Source of the DNA: Brachycybe producta
Taxonomy: Eukaryota > Arthropoda > Diplopoda > Playtdesmida > Andrognathidae
DNA: 64,000 nt
Direction of reading: 5' to 3'
Assembly (NCBI GenBank): GCA_036925085.1
Contig: JAUPFP010000001.1
Span: 5,869,722 to 5,933,721 of the forward strand
The translations under genes were made by a program, and so were the position numbers. Below are positions 53,760 to 64,000 of this stretch, piece after piece (within the stretch, counting starts at the first letter, position 1; each line of letters starts with the position of its first letter). The notes beneath the pieces were generated by a model. The model was not told where the DNA came from. It was given only the letters and a program-made list of their open reading frames with translations, and searched no databases.

Positions 53760-54386
53760 GTACATATATAGTCATGTCATCGACATGAAAAAGAAAAGCA
53801 ATAAAAAAGTCTAAACGTAAAATACAGAGAAAAGCAATAAAAACAACTACTAAGTGGCACGTGCCCAACCCACCCATTAACAAATGAACTGCACTGTATA
53901 AAAAAGTTGCCTAGGTTGTCTATGGACACTTCTTATCAAATTATGTAAGCCTTTTGAAGACTCAATTCCGTTTTCTCACGGCCCACAGAGATCTGGTAGC
54001 CATTTGAAATTGTCGAATGAACATTGATGCTCAAGTCTTTCGGTCTATTGCCACCTGTGTTGTATACTTGAACACCTGGGACACAAGGGTCAGTACCTCA
54101 GGAGTCCAGACATAGAAAATAGCACTGTCGAATTGGCTTACACGTGGCTGCTGGAGACTTCCTCTACCGGTCGAATCATTTGGTTAAGTGGCGACTGTAA
54201 TATAAAGTCCCACGTCTCGAAAAGAAACAGTACACCCCTGGATTGATAATTCAGGTAATGTTCTCTTTATTCACAAAGACAACGACTCGCTGTGGATTGA
54301 GAAGAGAGCAAGATCTTGGTGATTCTGTATTCGTGACAATCACAAGACTGTCTTCTCAGTCCATACGGTCCTGGTTATATACATTT
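53760..54386. other. unassigned stretch before LTR-B
   Basis: No gene. From about 54190 the layout ('tgtaatataaagtcccacg', later 'ctctttattcacaaag') hints at another decayed LTR; the boundaries cannot be supported. Confidence 0.35.
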
Positions 54387-55176
54387 TGTGATGTGGCTGG
54401 GCCCCCTTGATCCGCCCGTGATGGGTGGATTGGGCTGCGGACCAGCCCCTGCTATAGTTTTTACCGGTCGGGACATTCTCTCATGAACCCGGGCCCTCTT
54501 ATTAGCTGTTGGGTTCCTCTAATCCTGCCCGGTAACGGCCCACAAAAAGACCGTCTACTCAGGAATCTTCCTGTACAGTACTTGACAATTACGACGGCAC
54601 TTTAATCCTCGTGGAGTCACTTGGAGGCCCCTGGCAGAGGGACCCAGAAAATGTCTGAGTACTCTTGTCGGGTGTTTCACTATTTTCAGATCTAGGGACT
54701 CGAGAACTCGGTACACAACACTTCTTGGTAAATAAAACCGTTACTTTTACTCTTGGTATGATTTACATTATCGTGTATATTAAACTACATGAAATTGAAC
54801 TCTTCATTTAGTTCAGGTTAGAGTAGTTACAATTGAATGCTCTAAAGTCCTCTGACTAACTGTTCAAACTAACTGACTGTCTTCACACATAAGTTCTACG
54901 GCATACTAGTTCGGTCTCCTGGGAGGGGCAACTGTCACCTCAGGGCTCAATGATTGACTAACTGGGCCAATCATTGCCCTGGGCAGAGAACACTACCTTA
55001 TAAGGAAAGGTATTTTTTGGCTCTTTTCCCAATTCTCACGGTTCGACTGGGTTCCACAAATTCACACTAAATTTGGGCCACCCAAGTCTTGACATCTGTG
55101 CACCAAGGGGTGCCATACTGTTGACAAAGGAATTTCTGTGGGGTGTTCCACAACTCTGTAAATACAGGGTGTCACA
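54387..55176. mobile_element. LTR-B copy 2
   Basis: Starts TGTGATGTGGCTGGGCCC and ends TACAGGGTGTCACA. It shares the internal blocks listed for 39176-39992, including 'taacggcccacaaaaagacc' and 'ctgggccaatcattgccctg'. 790 bp. No clean flanking duplication. On the minus strand a short frame near the left end begins 'MSRPVK', as in copy 3. Confidence 0.8.
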
Positions 55177-55181
55177 ACTTG

Positions 55182-55595
55182 TACTGCTGCAGTACAAACT
55201 TCAAGGGCCATTTTGGGTCCTAAGGAATTAAGCCCAATCACTGAATTTGCCTGGTGCAGTAGCCCATGGGGTGTACTAGCTAGCGCAATGGTTTTTAGCC
55301 CCAGCTTTACACCTTATACAGCTGCAGTACAAAGTTCAAGGGCCATTTTGGGCCTTAAGGAATTGAGCCCAATTACTGATTTTGCCTGGCTAAAACAGCC
55401 CATTTGTTATACTAACTAGCACAATTGTTTTCAGGCCCAGTCCACTGAATTAATTAAATTTGTCATATATACTATTTATGGTGCATATTGTAAGGGCTAT
55501 TTGGGCCCTAAAGAATTGAGGCAATTTTCTGAATTTGCCTGGCTCAAACAGCCCATTGGGTGTACTAGCTAGCACAATGGCCCTAGCTCATTAAC
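55182..55595. repeat. ~135-bp tandem repeat, three copies, abutting LTR-B
   Basis: 'gctgcagtacaaa' at 55186 and 55321 marks a 135-bp period. The shared body includes 'tcaagggccattttgggcc', 'aaggaatt(a/g)agccca' and 'tgtactagctagc'. A third, diverged copy starts near 55480. The repeat begins a few bases after the LTR-B end. Confidence 0.75.
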
Positions 55596-55599
55596 CGGT

Positions 55600-56590
55600 G
55601 TTTCGTGCTTGTTGCCAGTTGAGATGTTATGATACAACACCCTTGCAATCATGCTTGTGTACGTGAGTCGATGCACACGGGCTCGATAAATTTTTTGTCT
55701 CCATGTGATTGATAAAATCTGTGAAAAACGACAGATTATATCGCATGGTCAATATGCATGAACATTTTCATTGATGTTTACCATAATTGGTAAACATTGA
55801 GATTGAGGTGAGCTAATGAGGACGCAAAAGTAGTTTTAACCATTGGCGAGCTTCTTTGATTTCACTAACTTTCAAAACTTTAATAACTTTCAAATAACTA
55901 GAAGTTTTGAAAGGATTGAAAGTTTTAAAATTTTGAATGTTTTTAGTTTTGAATGTCTAGAATAACCCAAAACATAAAAGTAACGAGAAAAACAGCAAAC
56001 AAAAACATCAATCTACAAAGGACATTTGAAATGGTGCACTTTGAGGTGATCTAAAGACGATACAGAAGCAGTGTCGTCTATTGGAAAATCTTTCATTTTG
56101 ATAATTCCTAAGTAAAGTAAAAGAAAAGTAAATCATTAATTTGGGTAACTTATCATGAATATTAAATTTATCAAAAGTGAATTAATTAAAAATACCCGAA
56201 TCCTGAAACGGACGTTCTCGCGAACGGTTAAAAGGCAACAACCGTCTATGTTTAAAGAAGCGCCTTGTAGGAGGCTGTGTCTGTGTTTCCAACATGGCAA
56301 CCACAAAGGTGGTGAACTTAACGTAGACCTTGGGGTGACTGGAGTTGATAGCGCTTCTTTATTAAGTTCCTATAATGAAATCAATAAATATATAAAGTGT
56401 GTTTCATAACTATAAGCTTACCCCAAATTGTGCGATTTTCGCAACTGTTTGACCCAGTAAAACCATTAATTTTGCATGAATCTTCTTCATGCCTTAAAAT
56501 CTTAATTAAGAGTTAGACTTTTTGGCTAAATACCGAATTTTGACAGTTTCATAATCTGATTGTTTATTAAATGCAATTCTTTTATTTTTG
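55600..56590. other. AT-rich non-coding stretch
   Basis: No gene recognised. A plus-strand open frame at 56155-56409 has no motif. A 'gttttgaatg' / 'aagttttgaaagg' repeated patch lies near 55890-55960. Confidence 0.45.
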
Positions 56591-56599
56591 AATTCAATT

Positions 56600-56935
56600 A
56601 TAGATTATTTAGTCAGTAGAATGCCATGTGGAACAGTGCCCTTATGCAAGTCCCTCCAATATCCATTCCAACCATCAGGGCTACCAAGATTGAACTTTTT
56701 TTCATCAGAAAAAATCACTTAAATGTAATCATGTTTCAAATACAAACTCCACAGTTAAGTAAGTGAAAAAGTTCAGTTTTAATATCAAGGGCCATGGTTT
56801 TTGTGCAAATTCGAGTTGTGCTGCATTGTGACACTCTAACAAACATGGAGACACATTCATTTTTGCTCTTACAATATTTGGGGTATGCTGCAAAACTCTC
56901 CAGACTGTACAGCTCACAGCTTCACTGTGGACCAC
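56600..56935 (-). pseudogene. Tc1/mariner (Tc3-like) transposase fragment
   Basis: Minus strand: 'TVWRVLQHTPNIVRAKMNVS' (about 56905-56845, end of the DNA-binding half), 'ECHNAAQLEFAQKPW' (about 56820-56775), then after a frameshift 'VIFSDEKKFNLGSPDGW' (about 56720-56670), which holds the second catalytic-aspartate block 'F-S-D-E'. A stop (E-T-stop) separates the frames near 56730. Only the middle third of the protein is here. Confidence 0.8.
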
Positions 56936-56946
56936 TATTGATCCAG

Positions 56947-57480
56947 CTATGATCTCCGTGTTACCGTATCACAGTGCAAAAACACGCCGGTTAGGGGGCT
57001 CATGTGAGATCTTTTAATTGATGATCTCCAAAAAAATATTAGATAAAGGTAATAAGGTGGAGTAAGTATGCCTTTATTTCTGTAAGGCATTTGATACAGT
57101 TCCACACAGTAGGTTATTGTCAAAGTAATATAAAAAATAACCCAACGAACAAAAGAGCCAGCTACACAAAAATCATCAAGAACATGCACCTTAATAAAAA
57201 ACAAACCTCGGATCTCGTCGAATACGTTAACAGGCTGTGAGGTGCTGAGGCACACCGGATTCAGGCCGTTTAAAAAAACGGCCTGAAGATGGCAATGTAG
57301 CTGGGCAGTGTGGAATTTGTTTCACTGTTTGATTGTTTACCATCGAGGCAACGAAAGGAGTATTGGGTTCAAAACATGATCTGGTGGACGATGTCGAAGG
57401 TGACGCCGTTCTTATCTGTTTAATGTTTCAAATGTCCATTACAGCGAGTCTAACTCGTTACATCATGTCAGTGTATTGTT
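56947..57480. other. unassigned stretch
   Basis: An open minus-strand frame (56947-57255) lies where the Tc3-like N-terminus would be, but it has no helix-turn-helix words and I do not support it as coding. The inverted pair 'caggccgtt' / 'aacggcctg' occurs near 57264. Confidence 0.35.
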
Positions 57481-57487
57481 ACATCGA

Positions 57488-57602
57488 GTGAGCAACTCGT
57501 TTTGCGTCGGGTGAGCAACTCGTTTTGCGTCGGGTGAGCAACTCGTTTTGCGTCGGGTGAGCAACTCGTTTTGCGTCGGGTGAGCAACTCGTTTTGCGTC
57601 GG
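57488..57602. repeat. 23-bp minisatellite, five copies
   Basis: Unit 'gtgagcaactcgttttgcgt' plus 'cgg', starting at 57488, 57511, 57534, 57557 and 57580. Copies are near-identical, so the expansion is recent. Confidence 0.92.
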
Positions 57603-57609
57603 GTGAGTA

Positions 57610-58395
57610 AGAGGGGCACTATAAATGGGCACTAATGAATGCTCATAAAAAATCGAAAATCTGTTAAACTCAAATCTAAAAGTCGAAAATCTGTAAAAAT
57701 AGCACAGCCTAAAATGGGTTCAAATTTGAACAAAATGCTAAAAATTGAACTTGTAATTTGACACCCGAAATTTTAAAATAATGAAAAGATGATTAAAAAC
57801 TCTTGTGTTACCATTGTTAATACGTTTATGTTGATCTATCAACCATTGTCCTATCTTTAGTGGTTCCGAGTTACCATTTTTTTGGTAAAAATAAAACTTC
57901 GAAGAGAGAAAAGTTAGTATTTTTTTATGCTTCTAGTTGTGTTGTAATTTTTTACATTAATAGCTGAGATGAGTGAGCAACACCTTTGGATGAGTATTAA
58001 ATTTCTGATTGGACCCCCCCCCCCCCCCGGTCATCCGACATTGACTTAACAGTATAGTTATTTTGAAATTTCCATGTGTTTGACATTCAAACACAACCAG
58101 AAACTTAAAATATTACGAAAAACGAATAAAAAAAGTAATATTACCGTTTAACAACCAAACACGTGCTTTTTCTAAATGTCAACAGTAGCTGAAAGCAGTT
58201 GAAATGAGTCAAATATATAGTTTCTGTTGGCGGCGCCAAATGACATTTCGTCCATAGACTAATGTTAAAAATTGAAGTTATAAATGCAGCCGTGTTGCAT
58301 CTCTTACTCGCTTGGTGGTGCTAGTCACAAATTAAGAAAGAAGATAGAAACATAACATAAATAGTAATAATTTAATAATAATATTTTATTAATAG
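57610..58395. other. AT-rich non-coding stretch
   Basis: No gene. A C-homopolymer tract lies at about 58014-58028. A short self-similar patch ('gaaaatctgtaaa') lies near 57650-57695. Confidence 0.5.
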
Positions 58396-58813
58396 TGTAA
58401 CGACCCGACTTGGTCGCTGCAATGACCCACGGTAAATTTGATCCACTTACCGCCTCTTGACCTTCTTGGGACGGGTCGAAGCGCTGACCAGCCCTCTTGC
58501 ACCCGTCCGTGCCCACAGGTAGCGCCGGTTGGAGGTCGACTTTCACGCCGAAAGTCGACGGACGAAAGGCCGCCGAAGGAGATGGAGAATCCATGGTAGA
58601 TTCCCGTTGAATCCTACCGTGGCACCGGCCGACATGACAAAAAACCACGCCGAAACAGGACGGTGAAGTACCGGTGACACCCCACCGGTAAACCCCCACC
58701 CTCCCCTCGGTAACTTCCCCAGTAATTATTGATAATAATAAAGGAGACACGGACACAGTGGTTGAGTGAAAATAAATAAGAATACTTTTATTCAAGTATA
58801 AATAAAACACTCA
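58396..58813. mobile_element. LTR-A, 5' fragment
   Basis: Starts TGTAACGACCCGACTTGG and follows the LTR at 49391 through 'gacgggtcgaagcgctgacc', 'ggtagcgccg', 'gacacggacacagtgg' and 'aataaaacactcac', where it stops abruptly. The 3' half is missing. Identity to the 49391 copy looks high, so it is younger than the 17696 copy. Confidence 0.85.
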
Positions 58814-58819
58814 CGGAGT

Positions 58820-59290
58820 GATATACTTTTCATTTGGCAATAATATAAAATTCAAGTGATTTAAATCACAATTTGGAATTTTTTTTCAGAATTTTTTTTA
58901 TTTCTTTTTTAAAAAGTCAATTTTTCATTTTAACGAAATGAATTTTATATAACAATGTTCTTGGCAGGTGAATAAACAGATTGCAATCTGTTTTGCAAAA
59001 GTGGTCATGAATAGATTTTCAGTAAATTTTGTGAAATTCGAACCTATGTTAATCAAGCCCACCCAAACAATGTAAAACCACCTGTGGCCATTTTGTTATG
59101 AAAATCCTGTGTTTGGATACAAAGAAAATGTCCTTTCTCAAACTGTTTTAAACAAAACTCGAGTCTACTCAGGGTTGGGCAAATACTAACCTAAAGTATT
59201 TGAGTACTAAGTACAAAATATTTTCAGTAATAAAAAGTAATTGAATTTGAATTGAATTGAACCCAAAATACAAATACATGTTTGAAAAAT
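58820..59290. other. AT-rich non-coding stretch
   Basis: No gene or bounded repeat seen. Confidence 0.5.
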
Positions 59291-59291
59291 T

Positions 59292-59484
59292 CCAAATACA
59301 AATACCAAATACAATCTGATCCGCAATACAAATACCAAATACAATTTGATCCGCAATACAAATACCAAATACAATTTGATCCGCAATACAAATACCAAAT
59401 AAAATTTGATCCGCAATACAAATACCAAATACAATTTGATCCGCAATACAAATACCAAATACAATTTGATCCGCAATACAAATA
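59292..59484. repeat. 30-bp minisatellite, about six copies, cut by LTR-B
   Basis: Unit 'cgcaatacaaataccaaata' plus 'caatttgatc'. Full units start at 59322, 59352, 59382, 59412 and 59442; a diverged one precedes and the last (59472) is cut after 13 bp by the start of LTR-B. Since 30 is a multiple of 3, frames on both strands stay open. Confidence 0.92.
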
Positions 59485-60341
59485 TGTGACGTTGCTGGCC
59501 CTTTGACGCCGCCGTTTCTCAAACTTTGACGTTGTTCAATAACCGGTGGTGCCGGGGTCGACTCTGTAGTCGACTGCTGCGGGCCAGCCTCTGTTGTACC
59601 TCTGGGGGTTGATTTCACCGGGCGCGACATTTACTTGCCTTGCCTGGTACGGCCCACAAAAAGACTGTCTTTCCTAGGGATCTTTGGATATAGGGCGTGA
59701 CGATGCCGAAGTCACTCTAGTCCTTTTCGTTGGATTGCTGGAGGTTCCAGGCAGAGGGACTCAGTCTGTGTCTGAGTGCCTTCTGCTGGATACTCCTCTA
59801 TTTTAGGAGTACAGAAACCCAATATAGTTCAAATACACAACACTTACACAGGTTTATGTATAATAAGATATGTCTCTTTACTAGCTCTTTTTTGTTACAT
59901 TATTGTTAACACTCTTTACATTATTATTTCACTCTAAGTCAGGCTTAGCTCTCTAGAACTGACTGTCTAGAACTGAACTTATCCGTTCTCACTCTAAACT
60001 CTGACTCTGGTTCAAGTTTACTCTCTGAATTCTCAAGACTGACTGTGCTCACACTCAAGTCTCAAGCTCACTTGTGCGGTCTCCTGGGAGGGGCAACTGT
60101 CGCCTCAGGGCTTAATGATTGACCAACTGGGCCAATCATTGCCCTGGGCCGGGGATACTAAATCATAAGGAGAAATATTTTATTGGGACTTATTCCCAAT
60201 TTTCTCACGGTCGGACTTGGTTCCACGAATTCACTGGAATTCGGGCCACCCAAGTCTGAACATCTGTGCACCAAGGGGTGCCATACTGTCAAGACTAAAT
60301 TCTGACTTGTGTTTCACCTTCTGTTTCTACAGGGTGTCACA
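59485..60341. mobile_element. LTR-B copy 3
   Basis: Starts TGTGACGTTGCTGGCCC and ends ACAGGGTGTCACA. 857 bp. It shares 'ggcccacaaaaagactgtc', 'gggaggggcaactgtcgcct', 'aactgggccaatcattgccc' and 'catctgtgcaccaaggggtg' with the other copies. No clear target duplication. A minus-strand frame starting 'MSRPVKSTPRGTTEAGPQQS' near 59630 runs out of the LTR into the 30-bp array. Confidence 0.82.
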
Positions 60342-60615
60342 GTATGGTGGTTTAGTGTGCGTAAGAGCACACGTGTGCTCAATTTATTCCCAATATTCAG
60401 CCAACCGAAAGTGTTTTAGTACTAAAACACTTTCGGGCCGGTTGGGCAGGACATTGAAAAACAGGGCAAGACCATGTACAACGCTTTTAGTGTTCCCACT
60501 TTTTTTTATTCTATTGAAGCTAATAAGTTAATAAGACTAATTTTATGCCCAGTTGAAACGAAAAAGAATTCTGCACTTTTGATTTACGTGGCTTATATTT
60601 TTTCGTAGCTTTCAG
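60342..60615. other. flank of LTR-B
   Basis: Contains an inverted pair 'ccaaccgaaagtgttttagt' / 'actaaaacactttcgggccgg' at about 60400-60440, a small perfect hairpin. No gene. Confidence 0.55.
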
Positions 60616-60759
60616 AAAAAAAGAAGTGAAGGAGAATTGCTGATTGCAAAAACGAAAATAATAAAGTTGGGAAACAGAACTTCAGAATTGGAAACTGAAA
60701 ACAGACGAAATAAAATCCATTGCGAGAAACAAGTTGAAGATCTAAAAGCCGAAAAATGG
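60616..60759 (+). CDS. candidate coiled-coil exon A
   Basis: An acceptor-like 'tagctttcag' precedes 48 open codons rich in Lys, Glu and Leu with heptad spacing ('LGNRTSELETENRRNKIHCE', 'KQVEDLKAEK'). It ends at a weak donor (TGG|GTTTCA). No upstream exon was found; LTR-B lies just before it. The style fits a long coiled-coil protein; I cannot name it. It may belong to a broken gene. Confidence 0.4.
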
Positions 60760-60839
60760 GTTTCAAAATAAGATTTTCATTGATTTGAAAGAGAATAGAA
60801 GTTTTATCTAAAAGCTTTATTTATTATTTGATTTTGAAG

Positions 60840-60977
60840 AAAGAGAAAGAAACTTACGATGAAATGCGATTCGAAGTGAACAAGATCCTCAAAAGAGGAG
60901 ACGGAATTGACTGAGTGTCATAAGGAACTGAGATCGAAGGATAAAGAGATAGATGACTTACAAAGTTATTTAACTGA
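60840..60977 (+). CDS. candidate coiled-coil exon B
   Basis: After a weak acceptor the frame reads 'KEKETYDEMRFEVNKILK'. After a one-base shift it reads 'EETELTECHKELRSKDKEID' and 'DLQSYLTE', again coiled-coil-like. The shift within the run near 60890 suggests decay or a sequence error. A further short piece, 'QMLKEALACAKHKT', follows an acceptor-like 'ttgattag' near 61693. Together with exon A it may be the remains of one plus-strand gene. Confidence 0.35.
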
Positions 60978-60984
60978 GGTTTTC

Positions 60985-63340
60985 GAAGGACTTTTTTCTT
61001 CTTTAAGAGCCTATATGTGTGACGCCGTTTTGAATATTAGCAGATGACAATTATAGTTACACTTTTCGCCGTTTAGTGGCGCCCCACAGCTAAGCCATTA
61101 AAACAAATGAGAAAAAGAAATTCCTATTTTAAAAAATACATGGTTCAGGCAAATGTTTTGTTTTCTGCAACGAAAATTGTTATTTTCAAAATTCAAATTG
61201 CAATATGTACATAACAATATTGCTCATCTAGTGATAAGTTGGTAAAAATTTATAATTAGTTTTTTCTTAATTTCGCTTTAAAATCTCGTGTTTTTTAGCC
61301 AATGTTAAATCCCATAGGCGACAAAAGCTCCGTTTATACATTTTATAGGATCTAAATTTCCCACTAACAATAAGTTTCATAATAACCCTAAAATTTGACC
61401 ATTATTTGCATACGACTCAAATTACTCACCATTGTAGTTCAAAAGTTGCTCTTCCTTTTTTCAGTAGTGCATATTTATCCAAAAAAGAGTCGTTATTAAA
61501 ATAATGCTACTTCTATCCATCGATAAAAGAAAAGATGGCGGACAAAAATGTGACAAAAAATTCAATTTTGATACAAGTTGATGTCACAGCTACAGAAGGC
61601 GCCTACATGCGAAGTTTTTTTTCACTGTAGGCTCTTAATGGCTGTTAATAGTGCTAAACTCATGAACTTTTATATTCTTACTTTGATTAGCAGATGCTAA
61701 AAGAAGCATTAGCATGTGCTAAACATAAGACAAGAATAGACATTGATTTAATATAGTCATTGAATAGACATTTGATTTTATTCAAAATATGAAAATTAAT
61801 GCGAACCACTTCTAAGTTAAACATGTGCCTAGCTGAGTCTCTTAAGAATGCAAGTAGATCATTTATTTTGTCCCTGTATAGCGTTAGATGGCACCACTAG
61901 CCCTCCCATAAAAATGTACTGACTACTCTTCAACTCTTTGACTCAACTTTTTTTCACGTGGCAAACTTTTAATTTGCATCATCGCTATTTCTACACGTGC
62001 TCTCTCTTCACTATATTATGTTCTGGGTATAAATAAATTTGTCACGTGCTGATAATTAAGGTTGTTTTGGACGCACTTTTAGAACTAAAAGACTGCATTC
62101 CACTTCAAGTAATTGGTGACGAATGTTTGCCACCTCTATGGAGGTAGCATGGCGCCATCTACCATGCATTTACACAAGTATTTTTTTATGGAGCCCTGAA
62201 GTTCCCTTTCAGAAAATGCAGGCTTTTTTTAGCCCATTTTCACATGTTTCTGAACAAAAAAAGTTCCTCCTAATAATAATTATTCAATTTTTTTATTTAT
62301 GATCCTATATAGCGCCAAAGGCATTGTATAATATTATAATGTCTAATTGTTTTTTTCTCTCTCTTATTTCAGTTGCAATTATGTACAAAAGAAATTCAAA
62401 TTGGATCTAATCAGAGCCACATTTGCATCAAAACAAAAGTTTCATAACCCAATCAATCATTTGGAACCTGTAAGGATGATCACCTCAGTCACCCTTTCAG
62501 ACTTTTTCAATGTATGTATGTGTGTGACCTACGGACATGTCACGTGTTTCAAAACAAAAGAGACCAACAACAAAAAAAGGGTATTTTAGGTCAGTGAATA
62601 AAAATAAATCTCTCATTTTAAATCATATATTTGACGTTTACTTTAAGGACACTCAAAACGTACCGCCTCCTCCTCCTCCTCCTCCTTATTGACAACCCTA
62701 GGGCCTTCTCAATCTCTAGACAACCCACTTTAAACCTCCTTTACTCCACCTACCAAAATACATTAACAATAAAAACTTAATCCTCTGGTTGAAAACTTGA
62801 CTCATGAACTCATTATAATCTCTTGATCAAACATAGGCGAAACATGACCGGACACACTGGACACTCTGAGAGTTCTTCTTCAAGTGTATTGGAAACATGG
62901 ACCATTCCGAACTTTTTCAAAGAATTATACGGCCAATCTAGTATATAATGAAATTGTAAGAAGAGGAGGAGGAGAGGGCTGGGGAATCCTCTATTCAGGA
63001 GGGAATAACAACTCCTCAAAAAATAGCAATACAATTTGCAAAAGCCGCAAAGATGACACATTGGTAGGAATTCTTCCTATAATAAGTGGAACATGTATTG
63101 CACTGAGGTCTTTATTTGAAAATTGAAACAAAACACCGTTTTTTTGAAGGAGGATTTGAGAACTGTGAAATGTTTTTTTCAGTGTAAACGACTCAGAACG
63201 GAGTCACAATTTATGACAAAATCCGAGAACAAAATAGTAATAATTCAACAATTAGGATTTACTTACTGTACAGAGTGATCCAAAAGAAATGCTCAATATG
63301 AAATTACGAATTGTGGTAGAAATTATAATAAATAATTAAA
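60985..63340. other. AT-rich stretch with no supported gene
   Basis: Apart from the short coiled-coil-like piece near 61693, I see no supported exon. A CCT/TCC microsatellite lies at about 62663-62688. Open frames at 62347-62589 and 62884-63126 carry no recognised motif. Confidence 0.45.
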
Positions 63341-63354
63341 CTTTTTTTTCTGTA

Positions 63355-63560
63355 ATTATCATGAAACTCATATATAAAACCAAAATTGATATCTTTCAAA
63401 ATTAAGTATTTATAGACAAAAATTAAACATTAATCATTTATATAAAATTGGATCATTTTGAAACTGACATAAAAAGCTTATTTTAAAAGATATCATCATG
63501 AAAATAGTATTAAGTGATCGAGCAAACTTTCTACTTTTTAAAACACTTTCAAGTTTCCCT
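63355..63560. repeat. dispersed foldback core, solo copy
   Basis: 'gatatctttcaaaattaagt' on the left is mirrored by 'agcttattttaaaagatatc' on the right, with 'catcatgaaaatagtattaa' after it. Same family as the cores at 1718, 4431, 11215 and 12340. Confidence 0.65.
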
Positions 63561-63660
63561 TAACTTTACATTTAAATTTTTGAAAATCAGAATAAAAAAA
63601 TGATTTCAAGGGACGTTTACACTTTAAAACCAGATTTATTTATGAATAATTGATAATTAA

Positions 63661-63989
63661 TAAGGCTCGGATTTTTATGCCAAATATCAAGCAAATGTTT
63701 CTCAATTTGTGGCCCACCAAGTGCCGATTGGGAAGTAATCATCATCATCATCAGAGAACAACTGCAATTATGCTTTTTTCTAATCAAAAAGGCTAAATGT
63801 CTAATTAGTAATTACTATCAGTTATCAACTAGAGTTCTAGCCTTTAACCAGTGTTTTTGATTGACCCCCCCCCCCCCCCCCCCAAATAATTGTTGATTGC
63901 TCTAAAGGGAATTGTTACTTCATATTTTTACTTGGCCCACAAATTGAGAAACATTTGCTTGATATTTTTGCATAAAAATCTGAGCCCTG
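63661..63989. mobile_element. 329-bp hAT-type MITE
   Basis: Left end 'taaggctcggatttttatgc' and right end 'gcataaaaatctgagccctg' are inverted copies, and the palindromy continues through 'caagcaaatgtttctcaatt'. The flanks 'ataattaa' (63653-63660) and 'ataattat' (63990-63997) make an 8-bp duplication with one mismatch. The interior holds a TCA microsatellite and a C-homopolymer tract (about 63866-63884). Confidence 0.82.
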
Positions 63990-64000
63990 ATAATTATATA

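Noticed and set aside
59169..59630. 153-codon minus-strand open frame
   Set aside because: It is a short LTR frame running into a 30-bp repeat; only the LTR part is of possible interest.
62374..62468. Possible exon after 'ctctcttatttcag' ending at CCT|GTAAGG
   Set aside because: Splice words are good, but the translation has no recognisable motif and there is no partner exon.

Overview
This window is animal nuclear DNA, most likely from an invertebrate and perhaps an arthropod. Genes are split by GT-AG introns, the DNA is very AT-rich, and most of it is transposable-element debris. There is no operon structure, no bacterial-type gene and no CRISPR array. Phylum is inference; no species can be named.

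One gene looks intact: a four-exon, plus-strand PEX11-type peroxisomal membrane protein gene (9863-14189, about 258 codons). Its N-terminal motif, core helices and C-terminal membrane segment all match PEX11B, and all three introns join in phase. Its promoter region holds a 143-bp MITE carrying CRE-, CCAAT-, TATA- and GC-box-like words. Its 2.85-kb third intron holds minisatellites and two foldback elements.

Region by region: 1-9500 is AT-rich and gene-free, with a 0.35-kb tandem duplication, a TTAA-flanked foldback element, small MITEs and a hairpin-bearing ~240-bp tandem array just upstream of PEX11. From 14.2 to 28 kb lie a solo LTR (LTR-A), a hAT-type element with a second element nested in it, a mariner fragment, and a 2.24-kb element with TTAGGG-starting TIRs, a 7-bp target duplication and a decayed transposase. 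From 27.4 to 32.7 kb a piggyBac pseudogene is split by a 3.7-kb hAT element that itself carries a nested MITE; a 25-bp minisatellite has grown out of the piggyBac coding sequence. From 34.5 to 48 kb are decayed minus-strand Ty3/gypsy-like elements, a GC-rich unidentified ORF block, LTR-B copies and a CGGBP1-like hAT pseudogene. From 48.9 to 52.5 kb is a decayed, roughly 13-exon minus-strand gene with a KMT5A-like SET domain, interrupted by a solo LTR-A with a CTAG target duplication. From 52.6 to 60.3 kb are a second piggyBac fragment, a Tc3-like fragment, more LTR-A and LTR-B copies and several tandem arrays. From 60.6 to 61 kb are two candidate coiled-coil exons, and the window ends in AT-rich DNA with a foldback repeat and a hAT-type MITE.

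The genes do not form a pathway. The window records layered insertions: elements inside elements, an LTR inside a gene, and repeats born from coding sequence. All homology calls come from reading motifs by eye; no database search was run.
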